Below are positions 49,351 through 63,400 of a stretch of DNA of 64,000 bases, one piece after another. Position numbers and translations under genes: made by a program. The DNA comes from Elymus sibiricus (lineage: Eukaryota; Streptophyta; Magnoliopsida; Poales; Poaceae), in the NCBI GenBank assembly GCA_039707655.1, contig CM077673.1, positions 754,001 through 818,000 on the forward strand. Direction: 5' to 3'. Numbering within the stretch: position 1 is the first letter of the stretch; each line of letters opens with the position of its first letter. The notes below the pieces were generated by a model that had not been told where the DNA came from, searched no databases, and saw nothing but the letters and a program-made list of their open reading frames with translations.

Positions 49351-52300
49351 AAAATGGACCAGTGTTCACTAAAACGTTCATAACTTTGTCATTCGTTGTC
49401 CGTTTCGGACCCACAAGTACTTAAAATGCTCACAGTGAGGATGCGAATCCAGAAAATACTCCCCGCTTGCGCTGGGATGGCCGGAGTACCCTCAAATTTG
49501 GCCTTAAGCAGGACTTTTTGTGCCTGAAAGTGAAAGAACATCATTCGCCGATGTTTTTCCTACAAGTTTCTCAACCCATTGGCACTTCCTTTTGAAGGAA
49601 ATTCGTGAGATTACATTGATTATAGACATTAGTCCCCCTGGTAGGGCCAAACATAGCTTTCTGCAGATGCTCTATGATCCGTGCAATCCCATTTGGCCGT
49701 AAATTCAAGAAAATCCAGCGGCTATATGCCTTATTCTCCTCGTTTTCGCCGTGTGACATGCTGTAACTTATGTGTGTCACAGCCAAGAACGAAAGGGCAT
49801 TCCTAGCATCGGTCAATATATATGTGGAAAAAATATCTCCACTATCGAGGACACAAAATTTCGGGGCGGTGAGGCAAAAAGCGTCACGGGAAAATGAAGT
49901 TCTTTCAAGGACTGCCATAAAATGGACCGGTGTTCACTAAAACGGTCATAACTTTGTCATTCGGTGTCCTTTCGGACCGAGAATTACTCAAAATACTCAC
50001 GGCGAGCATGGGAATACAGAAAATACTCCCCGCTTGCGCCAGGATGCCCGGAGTACCCTCAAATTCATCCTTAAGCAGGACTTTTTGGGCCTGAAAGTCA
50101 AAGAACATCATTCGCCGCTGTTTTCGGACAAGTTTCTGAACCCATTGGCCCTTCCTTTTGAAGGAAATTCAAGAGATTACATTGATTATAGACATTAGCC
50201 CCCCTGGTAGGGGCAAATGTAGTTTTCTACAGATACTATATGATCCGGGCAATCCCATTTGGCCGTAAATTCAAGAAAATCCAGCGGCTATATGCCTTAT
50301 TCTCCTTGTTTTCGCCGTGTGACATGCTGTAACTTATGTGTGTGACAGCCAAGAACGAAAGGGCATTCCTGGCATCGGTCAATATATATGTGGAAACAAT
50401 ATCTCCACTATCGAGGACACAAAATTTCGGGGCGGTGAGGTAAAAAGCATCACGGGAAAATGAAGTTCTTTCAAGGACTGCCATAAAATGGACCGGTGTT
50501 CACTAAAACGATCATAACTTTGTCATTCGTTGTCCGTTTCGGACCGACAGGTACTCAAAATACTCGCGGCGAGCGTGTGAATCCAGAAAATACTCCCCGC
50601 TTGCGCCAGGATGCCCGAAGTACCCTCAAATTCAGCCTTAAGCAGGACTTTTTGGGCCTGAAAGTCAAAGAGCATCATTCACCGCTGTTTTTGGACAAGT
50701 TTCTGAACCCATTGGCCCTTCCTTTTGAAGGAAATTCAAGATATTATGTTGATTATAGACATTAGCCCCCCTGGTAGGGGCAAACGTACCTTTCTAAAGA
50801 TGCTCTATGATCCGGGCAATCCCATTTGGCCGTAAATTCAAGAAAATCCAGCGGCTATATGCCTTATTCTCCTTGTTTTCGCCGTGTGACATGCTGTAAC
50901 TTATGTGTGTGACAGCCAAGAACGAAAGGGCATTCCTGGCATCGGTCAATATATATGTGGAAACAAAATCTCCACTATCGAGGACACAAAATTTCGGGGC
51001 GGTGAGGCAAAAAGCGTCACGGGAAAATGAAGTTCTTTCAAGGACTGCCATAAAATGGACCGGTGTTCACTAAAACGGTCATAACTTTGTCATTCGGTGT
51101 CCGTTTCGGACCCACAAGTACTCAAAATGCTCACAGCGAGCATGCGAATCCAGAAAATGCTCCCCGCTTGCGCTGGGATGGCCGGAGTACCCTCAAATTT
51201 GGCCTTAAGCAGGACTTTTTGTGCCTGAAAGTGAAAGAACATCATTCGCGACTGTTTTTCGGACAAGTTTCTCAACCCATTGGCAATTCCTTTTGAAGGA
51301 AATTCGAGAAATTACGTTGATTATAGACATTAATCCCCCTAGTAGGGCCAAACATAGCTTTCTGCTGATGCTCTATGATCCGGGCAATCCCATTTGGCCG
51401 TAAATTCATGAAAATCCAGCGGCTATATGCCTTATTGTCCTTGTTTTCGCCGTGTGACATGTTGTAACTTATGAGTGTGACAGCCAAGAACGAAAGGGCA
51501 TTCCTGGCATCGGTCAATATATATGTGGGAACAATATCTCCACTATCGAGGACACAAATTTTCGGGGCGGTGAGGCAAAAAGCGTCACGGGAAAATGAAG
51601 TTCTTTCAAGGACTGCCATAAAATGGACCAGTGTTCACTAAAACGTTCATAACTTTGTCATTCGTTGTCCGTTTCGGACCCACAAGTACTTAAAATGCTC
51701 ACAGTGAGGATGCGAATCCAGAAAATACTCCCCGCTTAAGCTAGGATGCCCGGAGTACCCTCAAATTTGGCCTTAAGCAGGACTTTTTGGGCCTGAAAGT
51801 GAAAGAACATCATTCGCCGCTGTTTTTCCTACAAGTTTCTCAACCCATTGGCACTTCCTTTTGAAGGAAATTCGAGAGATTACGTTGATTATAGACATTA
51901 GTCCCCCTGGTAGGGACAAACGTAGCTTTCTGCAGATGCTCTATGATCCGGGCAATCCCATTTGGCCGTAAATTCAAGAAAATCCAGCGGCTATACGCCT
52001 TATTCTCCTTGTTTTTGCCGTGTGACATGCTGTAACTTATGTGTGTGACAGCAAAGAACGAAAGGGCATTCCTGGCATCAGTCAATATATATGTGGAAAC
52101 AATATCTCCACTATCGAGGACACAAATTTTCGGGGCGGTGAGGCAAAAAGCGTCACGGGAAAATGAAGTTCTTTCAAGGACTGCCATAAAATGGACCAGT
52201 GTTCACTAAAACGTTCATAACTTTGTCATTCGTTGTCCGTTTCGGACCCACAAGTACTTAAAATGCTCACAGTGAGGATGCGAATCCAGAAAATACTCCC

Positions 52301-54456
52301 CGCTTAAGCTAGGATGCCCGGAGTACCCTCAAATTTGGCCTTAAGCAGGACTTTTTGGGCCTGAAAGTGAAAGAACATCATTCGCCGCTGTTTTTCCTAC
52401 AAGTTTCTCAACCCATTGGCACTTCCTTTTGAAGGAAATTCGTGAGATTACATTGATTATAGACATTAGTCCCCCTGGTAGGGCCAAACATAGCTTTATG
52501 CAGATGCTCTATGATCCGTGCAATCCCATTTGGCCGTAAATTCAAGAAAATCCAGCGGCTATATGCCTTATTCTCCTCGTTTTCGCCGTGTGACATGCTG
52601 TAACTTATGTGTGTCACAGCCAAGAACGAAAGGGCATTCCTGGCATCGGTCAATATATATGTGGAAAAAATATCTCCACTATCGAGGACACAAAATTTCG
52701 GGGCGGTGAGGCAAAAAGCGTCACGGGAAAATGAAGTTCTTTCAAGGACTGCCATAAAATGGACCGGTGTTCACTAAAACGGTCATAACTTTGTCATTCG
52801 GTGTCCTTTCGGACCGAGAATTACTCAAAATACTCACGGCGAGCATGGGAATACAGAAAATACTCCCCGCTTGCGCCAGGATGCCCGGAGTACCCTCAAA
52901 TTCATCCTTAAGCAGGACTTTTTGGGCCTGAAAGTCAAAGAACATCATTCGCCGCTGTTTTCGGACAAGTTTCTGAACCCATTGGCCCTTCCTTTTGAAG
53001 GAAATTCAAGAGATTACATTGATTATAGACATTAGCCCCCCTAGTAGGGGCAAATGTAGTTTTCTACAGATACTATATGATCCGGGCAATCCCATTTGGC
53101 CGTAAATTCAAGAAAATCCAGCGGCTATATGCCTTATTCTCCTTGTTTTCGCCGTGTGACATGCTGTAACTTATGTGTGTGACAGCCAAGAACGAAAGGG
53201 CATTCCTGGCATCGGTCAATATATATGTGTAAACAATATCTCCACTATCGAGGACACAAAATTTCGGGGCGGTGAGGTAAAAAGCATCACGGGAAAATGA
53301 AGTTCTTTCAAGGACTGCCATAAAATGGACCGGTGTTCACTAAAACGATCATAACTTTGTCATTCGTTGTCCGTTTCGGACCGACAGGTACTCAAAATAC
53401 TCGCGGCGAGCGTGTGAATCCAGAAAATACTCCCCGCTTGCGCCAGGATGCCCGAAGTACCCTCAAATTCAGCCTTAAGCAGGACTTTTTGGGCCTGAAA
53501 GTCAAAGAGCATCATTCACCGCTGTTTTTGGACAAGTTTCTGAACCCATTGGCCCTTCCTTTTGAAGGAAATTCAAGATATTATGTTGATTATAGACATT
53601 AGCCCCCCTGGTAGGGGCAAACGTACCTTTCTAAAGATGCTCTATGATCCGGGCAATCCCATTTGGCCGTAAATTCAAGAAAATCCAGCGGCTATATGCC
53701 TTATTCTCCTTGTTTTCGCCGTGTGACATGCTGTAACTTATGTGTGTGACAGCCAAGAACGAAAGGGCATTCCTGGCATCGGTCAATATATATGTGGAAA
53801 CAATATCTCCACTATCGAGGACACAAAATTTCGGGGCGGTGAGGCAAAAAGCGTCACGGGAAAATGAAGTTATTTCAAGGACTGCCATAAAATGGACCGG
53901 TGTTCACTAAAACGGTCATAACTTTGTCATTCGGTGTCCGTTTCGGACCCACAAGTACTCAAAATGCTCACAGCGAGCGTGCGAATCCAGAAAATACTCC
54001 CCGCTTGCGCTAGGATGCCCGGAGTACCCTCAAATTTGGCCTTAAGCAGGACTTTTTGGGCCTGAAAGTCAAAGAACATCATTCGCCGCTGTTTTTCGGA
54101 CAAGTTTCTCAACCCATTGGCAATTCCTTTTGAAGGAAATGCAAGAGATTACATTGATTATAGACATTAGTCCCCCTGGTAGGGCCAAACATAGCTTTCT
54201 GCAGATGCTCTATGATCCGGGCAATCACATTTGGCCGTAAATTCAAGAAAATCCAGCGGCTATATGCCTTATTCTCCTTGTTTTCGCCGTGTGACATGCT
54301 GTAACTTATGTGTGTGACAGCCAAGAACGAAAGGGCATTCCTGGCATCAGTCAATATATATGTGGAAACAATATCTTCACTATCGAGGACACAAAATTTT
54401 GGGGTAGCGAGGCAAAAAGCGTCACGGGAAAATGAAGTTCTTTCAAGGACTGCCAT
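49351..54456 (+). repeat. Divergent 5-mer higher-order repeat (2837 bp)
   Basis: Units end at 49918 (B/C), 50484 (A), 51051 (A), 51619 (B variant), 52187 (B-like), then 52755 (B/C), 53321 (A), 53888 (A), 54456 (B). Positions 49351-51051 recur at 52188-53888 with offset 2837. Shared private variants include ACGTTCATAAC, CACAGTGAGGATGC, GTGTCCTTTCGGAC (one T lost), GGAATACAG, AGATACTATATG, GGTAAAAAGCATC and CGGACCGACAGG. The unit 51052-51619 is in turn almost the same as 48783-49350, so older and newer periodicities overlap. Confidence 0.85.
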
Positions 54457-57400
54457 AAAATGGACCGGTGTTCACTAAAACGGTCATAACTTTGTCATTC
54501 TGTGTCCGTTTCGGACCCACAAGTACTCAAAATGCTCACGGCGAGCGTGCGAATCTAGAAAATACTCCCCGCTTGCGCTAGGTTTCATGGAGTACCCTCA
54601 AATTAGGCCTTAAGCAGGACTTTTAGGCCTGAAAGTCAAAGAACATCATTCGCCGCTGTTTTTCGGACAAGTTTCTCAACCCATTGGCAATTCATTTTGA
54701 AGGAAATTCTAGAGATTACGTTGATTATAGACATTAGTCCCCCTGGTAGGGCCAAACTTAGCTTTCTGCTGATGCTCTATGATCCGCGCAATCAAATTTG
54801 GCCGTAAATTCAAGAAAATCCAGCGGCTATATGCCTTATTCTCCTTCTTTTCGCCGTGTGACATGCTGTAACTTATGTGTGTGACAGCCAAGAACGAATG
54901 GGCATTCCTGGCATCGGTCAATATATATGTGGGAACAATATATCCACTATCGAGGACACAAAATTTCGGGGCGGTGAGGCAAAAAGCGTCACGGGAAAAT
55001 GAAGTTCTTTCAAGGACTGCCATAAAATGGACCGGTGTTTACTAAAACGGTCATAACTTTGTCATTCGGTGTCCGTTTCGGACCCACGAGTACTTAAAAT
55101 GCTCGCGGCAAGCGTGCGAATCCAGAAAATACCCCCGCTTGCACCATAATGCCCGGAGTACCCTCAAATTTGACCTTAAGCATGACTTTTTGGGCGTGAA
55201 AGTCAAAGAACATCATTCGCCGCTGTTTTTCGGAAAAGTTTCTCAACCCATTGGCACTTCCTTTTGAAGGAAATTCGAGAGATTACGTTGATTATAGACA
55301 TTAGTCCCCCTGGTAGGGACAAACGTAGCTTTCTGCAGATGCTCTATGATCCGGGCAATCCCATTTGGCCGTAAATTCAAGAAAATCCAGCGGTTATATG
55401 ATTTATTCTCCTTGTTTTTGCCATGTGACATGCTGTAACTTATGTGTGTGACAGCAAAGAACGAAAGGGCATTCCTGGCATCGGTCAATATATATGTGTA
55501 AACAATATCTCCACTATCGAGGACACAAAATTTCGGGGCGATGAGGCAAAAAGCGTCACGGGAAAATGAAGTTCTTTCTAGGACTGCCATAAAATGGACC
55601 GGTGTTCACTAAAACGGTCATATCTTTGTCATTCGGTGTCCATTTCAGACGCACAGGTACTTAAAATGCTCGCGGCAAGCATGCGAATCCAGCAAATGCC
55701 CCCGCTTGCACCAGGATGCCTGGAGTACCCTCAAATTTGGCCTTAAGCAGGACTTTTTGGGCCTGAAAGTCAAAGAACATCATTCGCCGCTGTTTTTCGG
55801 ACAAGTTTCTCAACCCATTGGCAATTCGTTTTGTAGGAAATTCGAGAGATTACATTGATTATAGACATTAGTCCCCCTGGTAGGGCCAAACAGAGCTTTC
55901 TGCAGATGCTCTATGATCCGCGCAATCCCATTTGGCCGTAAATTCAAGAAAATCCAGCGGCTATATGCCTTATTCTCCTCGTTTTTGCCGTGTGACATGC
56001 TGTAACTTATGTGTGTCATAGCCAAGAACGAAAGGCCATTCCTGGCATCGGTCAATATATATGTGGAAAAAATATCTCCACTATCGAGGACACAAAATTT
56101 CGGGGCGGTGAGGCAAAAAGCGTCACGGGAAAATGAAGTTCTTTCAAGGACTGCCATAAAATGGACCGGTGTTCACTAAAACGGACATAACTTTGTCATT
56201 CGGTGTCCGTTTCGGACCGAGAAGTACTCAAAATACTCGCGGCGAGCATGTGAATCCAGAACATACTCCCCGCTTGCTCCAGGATGCCTGGAGTACCCTC
56301 AAATTCAGCCTTAAGCAGGACTTTTTGGGCCTGAAAGTCAAAGAACATCATTCGCCGCTATTTTCGGACAAGTTTCTGAACCCATTGGCCCTTCCTTTTG
56401 AAGGAAATTCAAGAGATTACGTTGATTATAGACATTAGCCCCCTGGTAGGGGCAAACGTAGCTTTCTACAGATGCTCTATGATCCGGGCAATCCCATTTG
56501 GCCGTAAATTCAAGAAAATTCAGCAGCTATATGCCTTATTCTCCTTGTTTTCGCCGTGTGACATGCTGTAACTTATGTGTGTGACAGCCAAGAACGAAAG
56601 GGCATTCCTGGCATCGGTCAATATATATGTGGGAACAATATATCCACTATCGAGGACACAAAATTTCGGGGCGGTGAGGCAAAAAGCGTCACGGGAAAAT
56701 GAAGTTCTTTCAAGGACTGCCATAAAATGGACCGGTGTTCACTAACACGGTCATAACTTTGTCATTCTGTGTCCGTTTCGGACCCACGAGTACTTAAAAT
56801 GCTCGCGGCAAGCGTGCGAATCCAGAAAATACCCCCGCTTGCACCATAATGCCCGGAGTACCCTCAAATTTGACCTTAAGCATGACTTTTTGGGCGTGAA
56901 AGTCAAAGAACATCATTCGCCGCTGTTTTTCGGAAAAGTTTCTCAACCCATTGGCACTTCCTTTTGATGGAAATTCGAGAGATTACGTTGATTATAGACA
57001 TTAGTCCCCCTGGTAGGGACAAACGTAGCTTTCTGCAGATGCTCTATGATCCGGGCACTCCCATTTGGCCGTAAATTCAAGAAAATCAAGCGGCTATATG
57101 ATTTATTCTCCTTGTTTTTGCCGTGTGACATGCTGTAACTTATGTGTGTGACAGCAAAGAACGAAAGGGCATTCCTGGCATCGGTCAATATATATGTGTA
57201 AACAATATCTCCACTATCGAGGACACAAAATTTCGGGGCGATGAGGCAAAAAGCGTCACGGGAAAATGAAGTTCTTTCAAGGACTGCCATAAAATGGACC
57301 GGTGTTCACTAAAACGGTCATAACTTTGTCATTCGGTGTCCATTTCGGACGCACAGGTACTTAAAATGCTCGCGCCAAGCGTGCGAATCCAGAAAATACC

Positions 57401-60400
57401 CCCGCTTGCACCAGGATGCCCGGAGTACCCTCAAATTTGGCCTTAAGCAGGACTTTTTGGGCCTGAAAGTCAAAGAACATCATTCGCCGCTGTTTTTCGG
57501 ACAAGTTTCTCAACCCATTGGCAATTCGTTTTGTAGGAAATTCGAGAGATTACATTGATTATAGACATTAGTCCCCCTGGTACGGCCAAACATAGCTTTC
57601 TGCAGATGCTCTATGATCCGTGCAATCCCATTTGGCCGTAAATTCAAGAAAATCCAGCGGCTATATGCCTTATTCTCCTCGTTTTTGCCGTGTGACATGC
57701 TGTAACTTATGTGTGTCATAGCCAAGAACGAAAGGGCATTCCTGGCATCGGTCAATATATATGTGGAAAAAATATCTCCACTATCGAGGACACAAAATTT
57801 CGGGGCGGTGAGGCAAAAAGCGTCACGGGAAAATGAAGTTCTTTCAAGGACTGCAATAAAATGGACCGGTGTTCACTAAAACGGACATAACTTTGTCATT
57901 CGGTGTCCGTTTCGGACCGAGAAGTACTCAAAATACTCGCGGCGAGCATGTGAATCCAGAACATACTCCCCGCTTGCGCCAGGATGCCTGGAGTATACTC
58001 AAATTCAGCCTTAAGCAGGACTTTTTGGGCCTGAAAGTCAAAGAACATCATTCGCCGCTGTTTTCGGACAAGTTTCTGAACCCATTGGCCCTTCCTTTTG
58101 AAGGAAATTCAAGAGATTATGTTGATTATAGACATTAGCCCCCCTAGTAGGGGCAAACGTAGCTTTCTACAGATGCTCTATGATCCAGGCAATCCCATTT
58201 GGCCGTAAATTCAAGAAAATCCAGCAGCTATATGCCTTATTCTCCTTGTTTTCGCCGTGTGACATGCTGTAACTTTTGTGTGTGACAGCCAAGAACGAAA
58301 GGGCATTCCTGGCATCAGTCAATATATATGTGGAAACAATATCTTCACTATCGAGGACACAAAATTTTGGGGTAGTGAGGCAAAAAGCGTCACGGGAAAA
58401 TGAAGTTCTTTCAAGGATTGCCATAAAATGGACCGGTGTTCACTAAAACGGTCATAACTTAGTCATTCGGTGTCCGTTTCGGACCGAGAAGTACTCAAAA
58501 TACTCGCGGCGAGCATGTGAATCCAGAACATACTCCCCGCTTGTGCCAGGATGCCTGGAGTATACTCAAGTTCAGCCTTAAGCAGGACTTTTTGGGCCTG
58601 AAAGTCAAAGAACATCATTCGCCGCTGTTTTCGGACAAGTTTCTGAACCCATTGGCCCTTCCTTTTGAAGGAAATTCAAGAGATTATGTTGATTATAGAC
58701 ATTAGCCCCCCTAGTAGGGGCAAACGTAGCTTTCTACAGATGCTCTATGATCCAGGCAATCCCATTTGGACGTAAATTCAAGAAAATCCAGCAGCTATAT
58801 GCCTTATTCTCCTTGTTTTCGCCGTGTGACATGCTGTAACTTTTGTGTGTGACAGCCAAGAACGAAAGGGCATTCCTGGCATCAGTCAATATATATGTGG
58901 AAACAATATCTTCACTATCGAGGACACAAAATTTTGGGGTAGTGAGGCAAAAAGCGTCACGGGAAAATGAAGTTCTTTCAAGGACTGCCATAAAATGGAC
59001 CGGTGTTCACTAAAACGGTCATAACTTTGTCATTCGGTGTCCGTTTCGGACCCACAAGTACTCAAAATGCTCACGGCGAGCATGCGAATCCAGAAAATAC
59101 TCCCCGCTTGTGCTAGGTTGCCTGGAGTACCCTCAGATTAGGCCTTAAGCAGGACTTTTTGGGCCTGAAAGTCAAAGAACATCATTCGCCGCTGTTTTTC
59201 GGACAAGTTTCTCAACCCATTGGCAATTCCTTTTGAAGGAAATTCGAGAGATTACGTTGATTATAGACATTAGTCCCCCTGGTAGGGCCAAACATAGCTT
59301 TCTGCTGATGCTCTATGATCCGGGCAATCAAATTTGGCCGTAAATTCAAGAAAATCCAGCGGCTATATGCCTTATTCTCCTTGTTTTCGCCGTGTGACAT
59401 GCTGTAACTTATGTGTGTGACAGCCAAGAACGAAAGGGCATTCCTGGCATCGGTCAATATATATGTGGGAACAATATATCCACTATCGAGGACACAAAAT
59501 TTCGGGGCGGTGAGGCAAAAAGCGTCACGGGAAAATGAAGTTCTTTCAAGGACTGCCATAAAATGGACCGGTGTTCACTAACACGGTCATAACTTTGTCA
59601 TTCGGTGTCCGTTTCGGACCCACGAGTACTTAAAATGCTCGCGGCAAGCGTGCGAATCCAGAAAATACCCCCGCTTGCACCATAATGCCCGGAGTACCCT
59701 CAAATTTGACCTTAAGCATGACTTTTTGGGCGTGAAAGTCAAAGAACATCATTCGCCGCTGTTTTTCGGAAAAGTTTCTCAACCCATTGGCACTTCCTTT
59801 TGATGGAAATTCGAGAGATTACGTTGATTATAGACATTAGTCCCCCTGGTAGGGACAAACGTAGCTTTCTGCAGATGCTCTATGATCCGGGCACTCCCAT
59901 TTGGCCGTAAATTCAAGAAAATCAAGCGGCTATATGATTTATTCTCCTTGTTTTTGCCGTGTGACATGCTGTAACTTATGTGTGTGACAGCAAAGAACGA
60001 AAGGGCATTCCTGGCATCGGTCAATATATATGTTTAAACAATATCTCCACTATCGAGGACACAAAATTTCGGGGCGATGAGGCAAAAAGCGTCACGGGAA
60101 AATGAAGTTCTTTCAAGGACTGCCATAAAATGGACCGGTGTTCACTAAAACGGTCATAACTTTGTCATTCGGTGTCCATTTCGGACGCACAGGTACTTAA
60201 AATGCTCGCGCCAAGCGTGCGAATCCAGAAAATACCCCCGCTTGCACCAGGATGCCCGGAGTACCCTCAAATTTGGCCTTAAGCAGGACTTTTTGGGCCT
60301 GAAAGTCAAAGAACATCATTCGCCGCTGTTTTTCGGACAAGTTTCTCAACCCATTGGCAATTCGTTTTGTAGGAAATTCGAGAGATTACATTGATTATAG

Positions 60401-63400
60401 ACATTAGTCCCCCTGGTACGGCCAAACATAGCTTTCTGCAGATGCTCTATGATCCGTGCAATCCCATTTGGCCGTAAATTCAAGAAAATCCAGCGCTATA
60501 TGCCTTATTCTCCTCGTTTTTGCCGTGTGACATGCTGTAACTTATGTGTGTCATAGCCAAGAACGAAAGGGCATTCCTGGCATCGGTCAATATATATGTG
60601 GAAAAAATATCTCCACTATCGAGGACACAAAATTTCGGGGCGGTGAGGCAAAAAGCGTCACGGGAAAATGAAGTTCTTTCAAGGACTGCAATAAAATGGA
60701 CCGGTGTTCACTAAAACGGACATAACTTTGTCATTCGGTGTCCGTTTCGGACCGAGAAGTACTCAAAATACTCGCGGCGAGCATGTGAATCCAGAACATA
60801 CTCCCCGCTTGCGCCAGGATGCCTGGAGTATACTCAAATTCAGCCTTAAGCAGGACTTTTTGGGCCTGAAAGTCAAAGAACATCATTCGCCGCTGTTTTC
60901 GGACAAGTTTCTGAACCCATTGGCCCTTCCTTTTGAAGGAAATTCAAGAGATTATGTTGATTATAGACATTAGCCCCCCTAGTAGGGGCAAACGTAGCTT
61001 TCTACAGATGCTCTATGATCCAGGCAATCCCATTTGGCCGTAAATTCAAGAAAATCCAGCAGCTATATGCCTTATTCTCCTTGTTTTTGCCGTGTGACAT
61101 GCTGTAACTTTTGTGTGTGACAGCCAAGAACGAAAGGGCATTCCTGGCATCAGTCAATATATATGTGGAAACAATATCTTCACTATCGAGGACACAAAAT
61201 TTTGGGGTAGTGAGGCAAAAAGCGTCACGGGAAAATGAAGTTCTTTCAAGGATTGCCATAAAATGGACCGGTGTTCACTAAAACGGTCATAACTTAGTCA
61301 TTCGGTGTCCGTTTCGGACCGAGAAGTACTCAAAATACTCGCGGCGAGCATGTGAATCCAGAACATACTCCCCGCTTGTGCCAGGATGCCTGGAGTATAC
61401 TCAAGTTCAGCCTTAAGCAGAACTTTTTGGGCCTGAAAGTCAAAGAACATCATTCGCCGCTGTTTTCGGACAAGTTTCTGAACCCATTGGCCCTTCCTTT
61501 TGCAGGAAATTCAAGAGATTATGTTGATTATAGACATTAGCCCCCCTAGTAGGGGCAAACGTAGCTTTCTACAGATGCTCTATGATCCAGGCAATCCCAT
61601 TTGGACGTAAATTCAAGAAAATCCAGCAGCTATATGCCTTATTCTCCTTGTTTTCGCCGTGTGACATGCTGTAACTTTTGTGTGTGACAGCCAAGAACGA
61701 AAGGGCATTCCTTGCATCAGTCAATATATATGTGGAAACAATATCTTCACTATCGAGGACACAAAATTTTGGGGTAGTGAGGCAAAAAGCGTCACGGGAA
61801 AATGAAGTTCTTTCAAGGACTGCCATAAAATGGACCGGTGTTCACTAAAACGGTCATAACTTTGTCATTCGGTGTCCGTTTCGGACCCACAAGTACTCAA
61901 AATGCTCACGGCGAGCATGCGAATCCAGAAAATACTCCCCGCTTGTGCTAGGTTGCCTGGAGTACCCTCAGATTAGGCCTTAAGCAGGACTTTTTGGGCC
62001 TGAAAGTCAAAGAACATCATTCGCCGCTGTTTTTCGGACAAGTTTCTCAACCCATTGGCAATTCCTTTTGAAGGAAATTCGAGAGATTACGTTGATTATA
62101 GACATTAGTCCCCCTGGTAGGGCCAAACATAGCTTTCTGCTGATGCTCTATGATCCGGGCAATCAAATTTGGCCGTAAATTCAAGAAAATCCAGCGGCTA
62201 TATGCCTTATTCTCCTTGTTTTCGCCGTGTGACATGCTGTAACTTATGTGTGTGACAGCCAAGAACGAAAGGGCATTCCTGGCATCGGTCAATATATATG
62301 TGGGAACAATATATCCACTATCGAGGACACAAAATTTCGGGGCGGTGAGGCAAAAAGCGTCACGGGAAAATGAAGTTCTTTCAAGGACTGCCATAAAATG
62401 GACCGGTGTTCACTAACACGGTCATAACTTTGTCATTCGGTGTCCGTTTCGGACCCACGAGTACTTAAAATGCTCGCGGCAAGCGTGCGAATCCAGAAAA
62501 TACCCCCGCTTGCACCATAATGCCCGGAGTACCCTCAAATTTGACCTTAACCATGACTTTTTGGGCGTGAAAGTCAAAGAACATCATTCGCCGCTGTTTT
62601 TCGGAAAAGTTTCTCAACCCATTGGCACTTCCTTTTGATGGAAATTCGAGAGATTACGTTGATTATAGACATTAGTCCCCCTGGTAGGGACAAACGTAGC
62701 TTTCTGCAGATGCTCTATGATCCGGGCACTCCCATTTGGCCGTAAATTCAAGAAAATCAAGCGGCTATATGATTTATTCTCCTTGTTTTTGCCGTGTGAC
62801 ATGCTGTAACTTATGTGTGTGACAGCAAAGAACGAAAGGGCATTCCTGGCATCGGTCAATATATATGTGTAAACAATATCTCCACTATCGAGGACACAAA
62901 ATTTCGGGGCGATGAGGCAAAAAGCGTCACGGGAAAATGAAGTTCTTTCAAGGACTGCCATAAAATGGACCGGTGTTCACTAAAACGGTCATAACTTTGT
63001 CATTCGGTGTCCATTTCGGACGCACATGTACTTAAAATGCTCGCGGCAAGCGTGCGAATCCAGAAAATACCCCCGCTTGCACCAGGATGCCCGGAGTACC
63101 CTCAAATTTGGCCTTAAGCAGGACTTTTTGGGCCTGAAAGTCAAAGAACATCATTCGCCGCTGTTTTTCGGACAAGTTTCTCAACCCATTGGCAATTCGT
63201 TTTGTAGGAAATTCGAGAGATTACATTGATTATAGACATTAGTCCCCCTGGTAGGGCCAAACATAGCTTTCTGCAGATGCGCTATGATCCGCGCAATCCC
63301 ATTTGGCCGTAAATTCAAGAAAATCCAGCGGCTATATGCCTTATTCTCCTTGTTTTCACCGTGTGACATGCTGTAACTTATGTGTGTCATAGCCAAGAAC

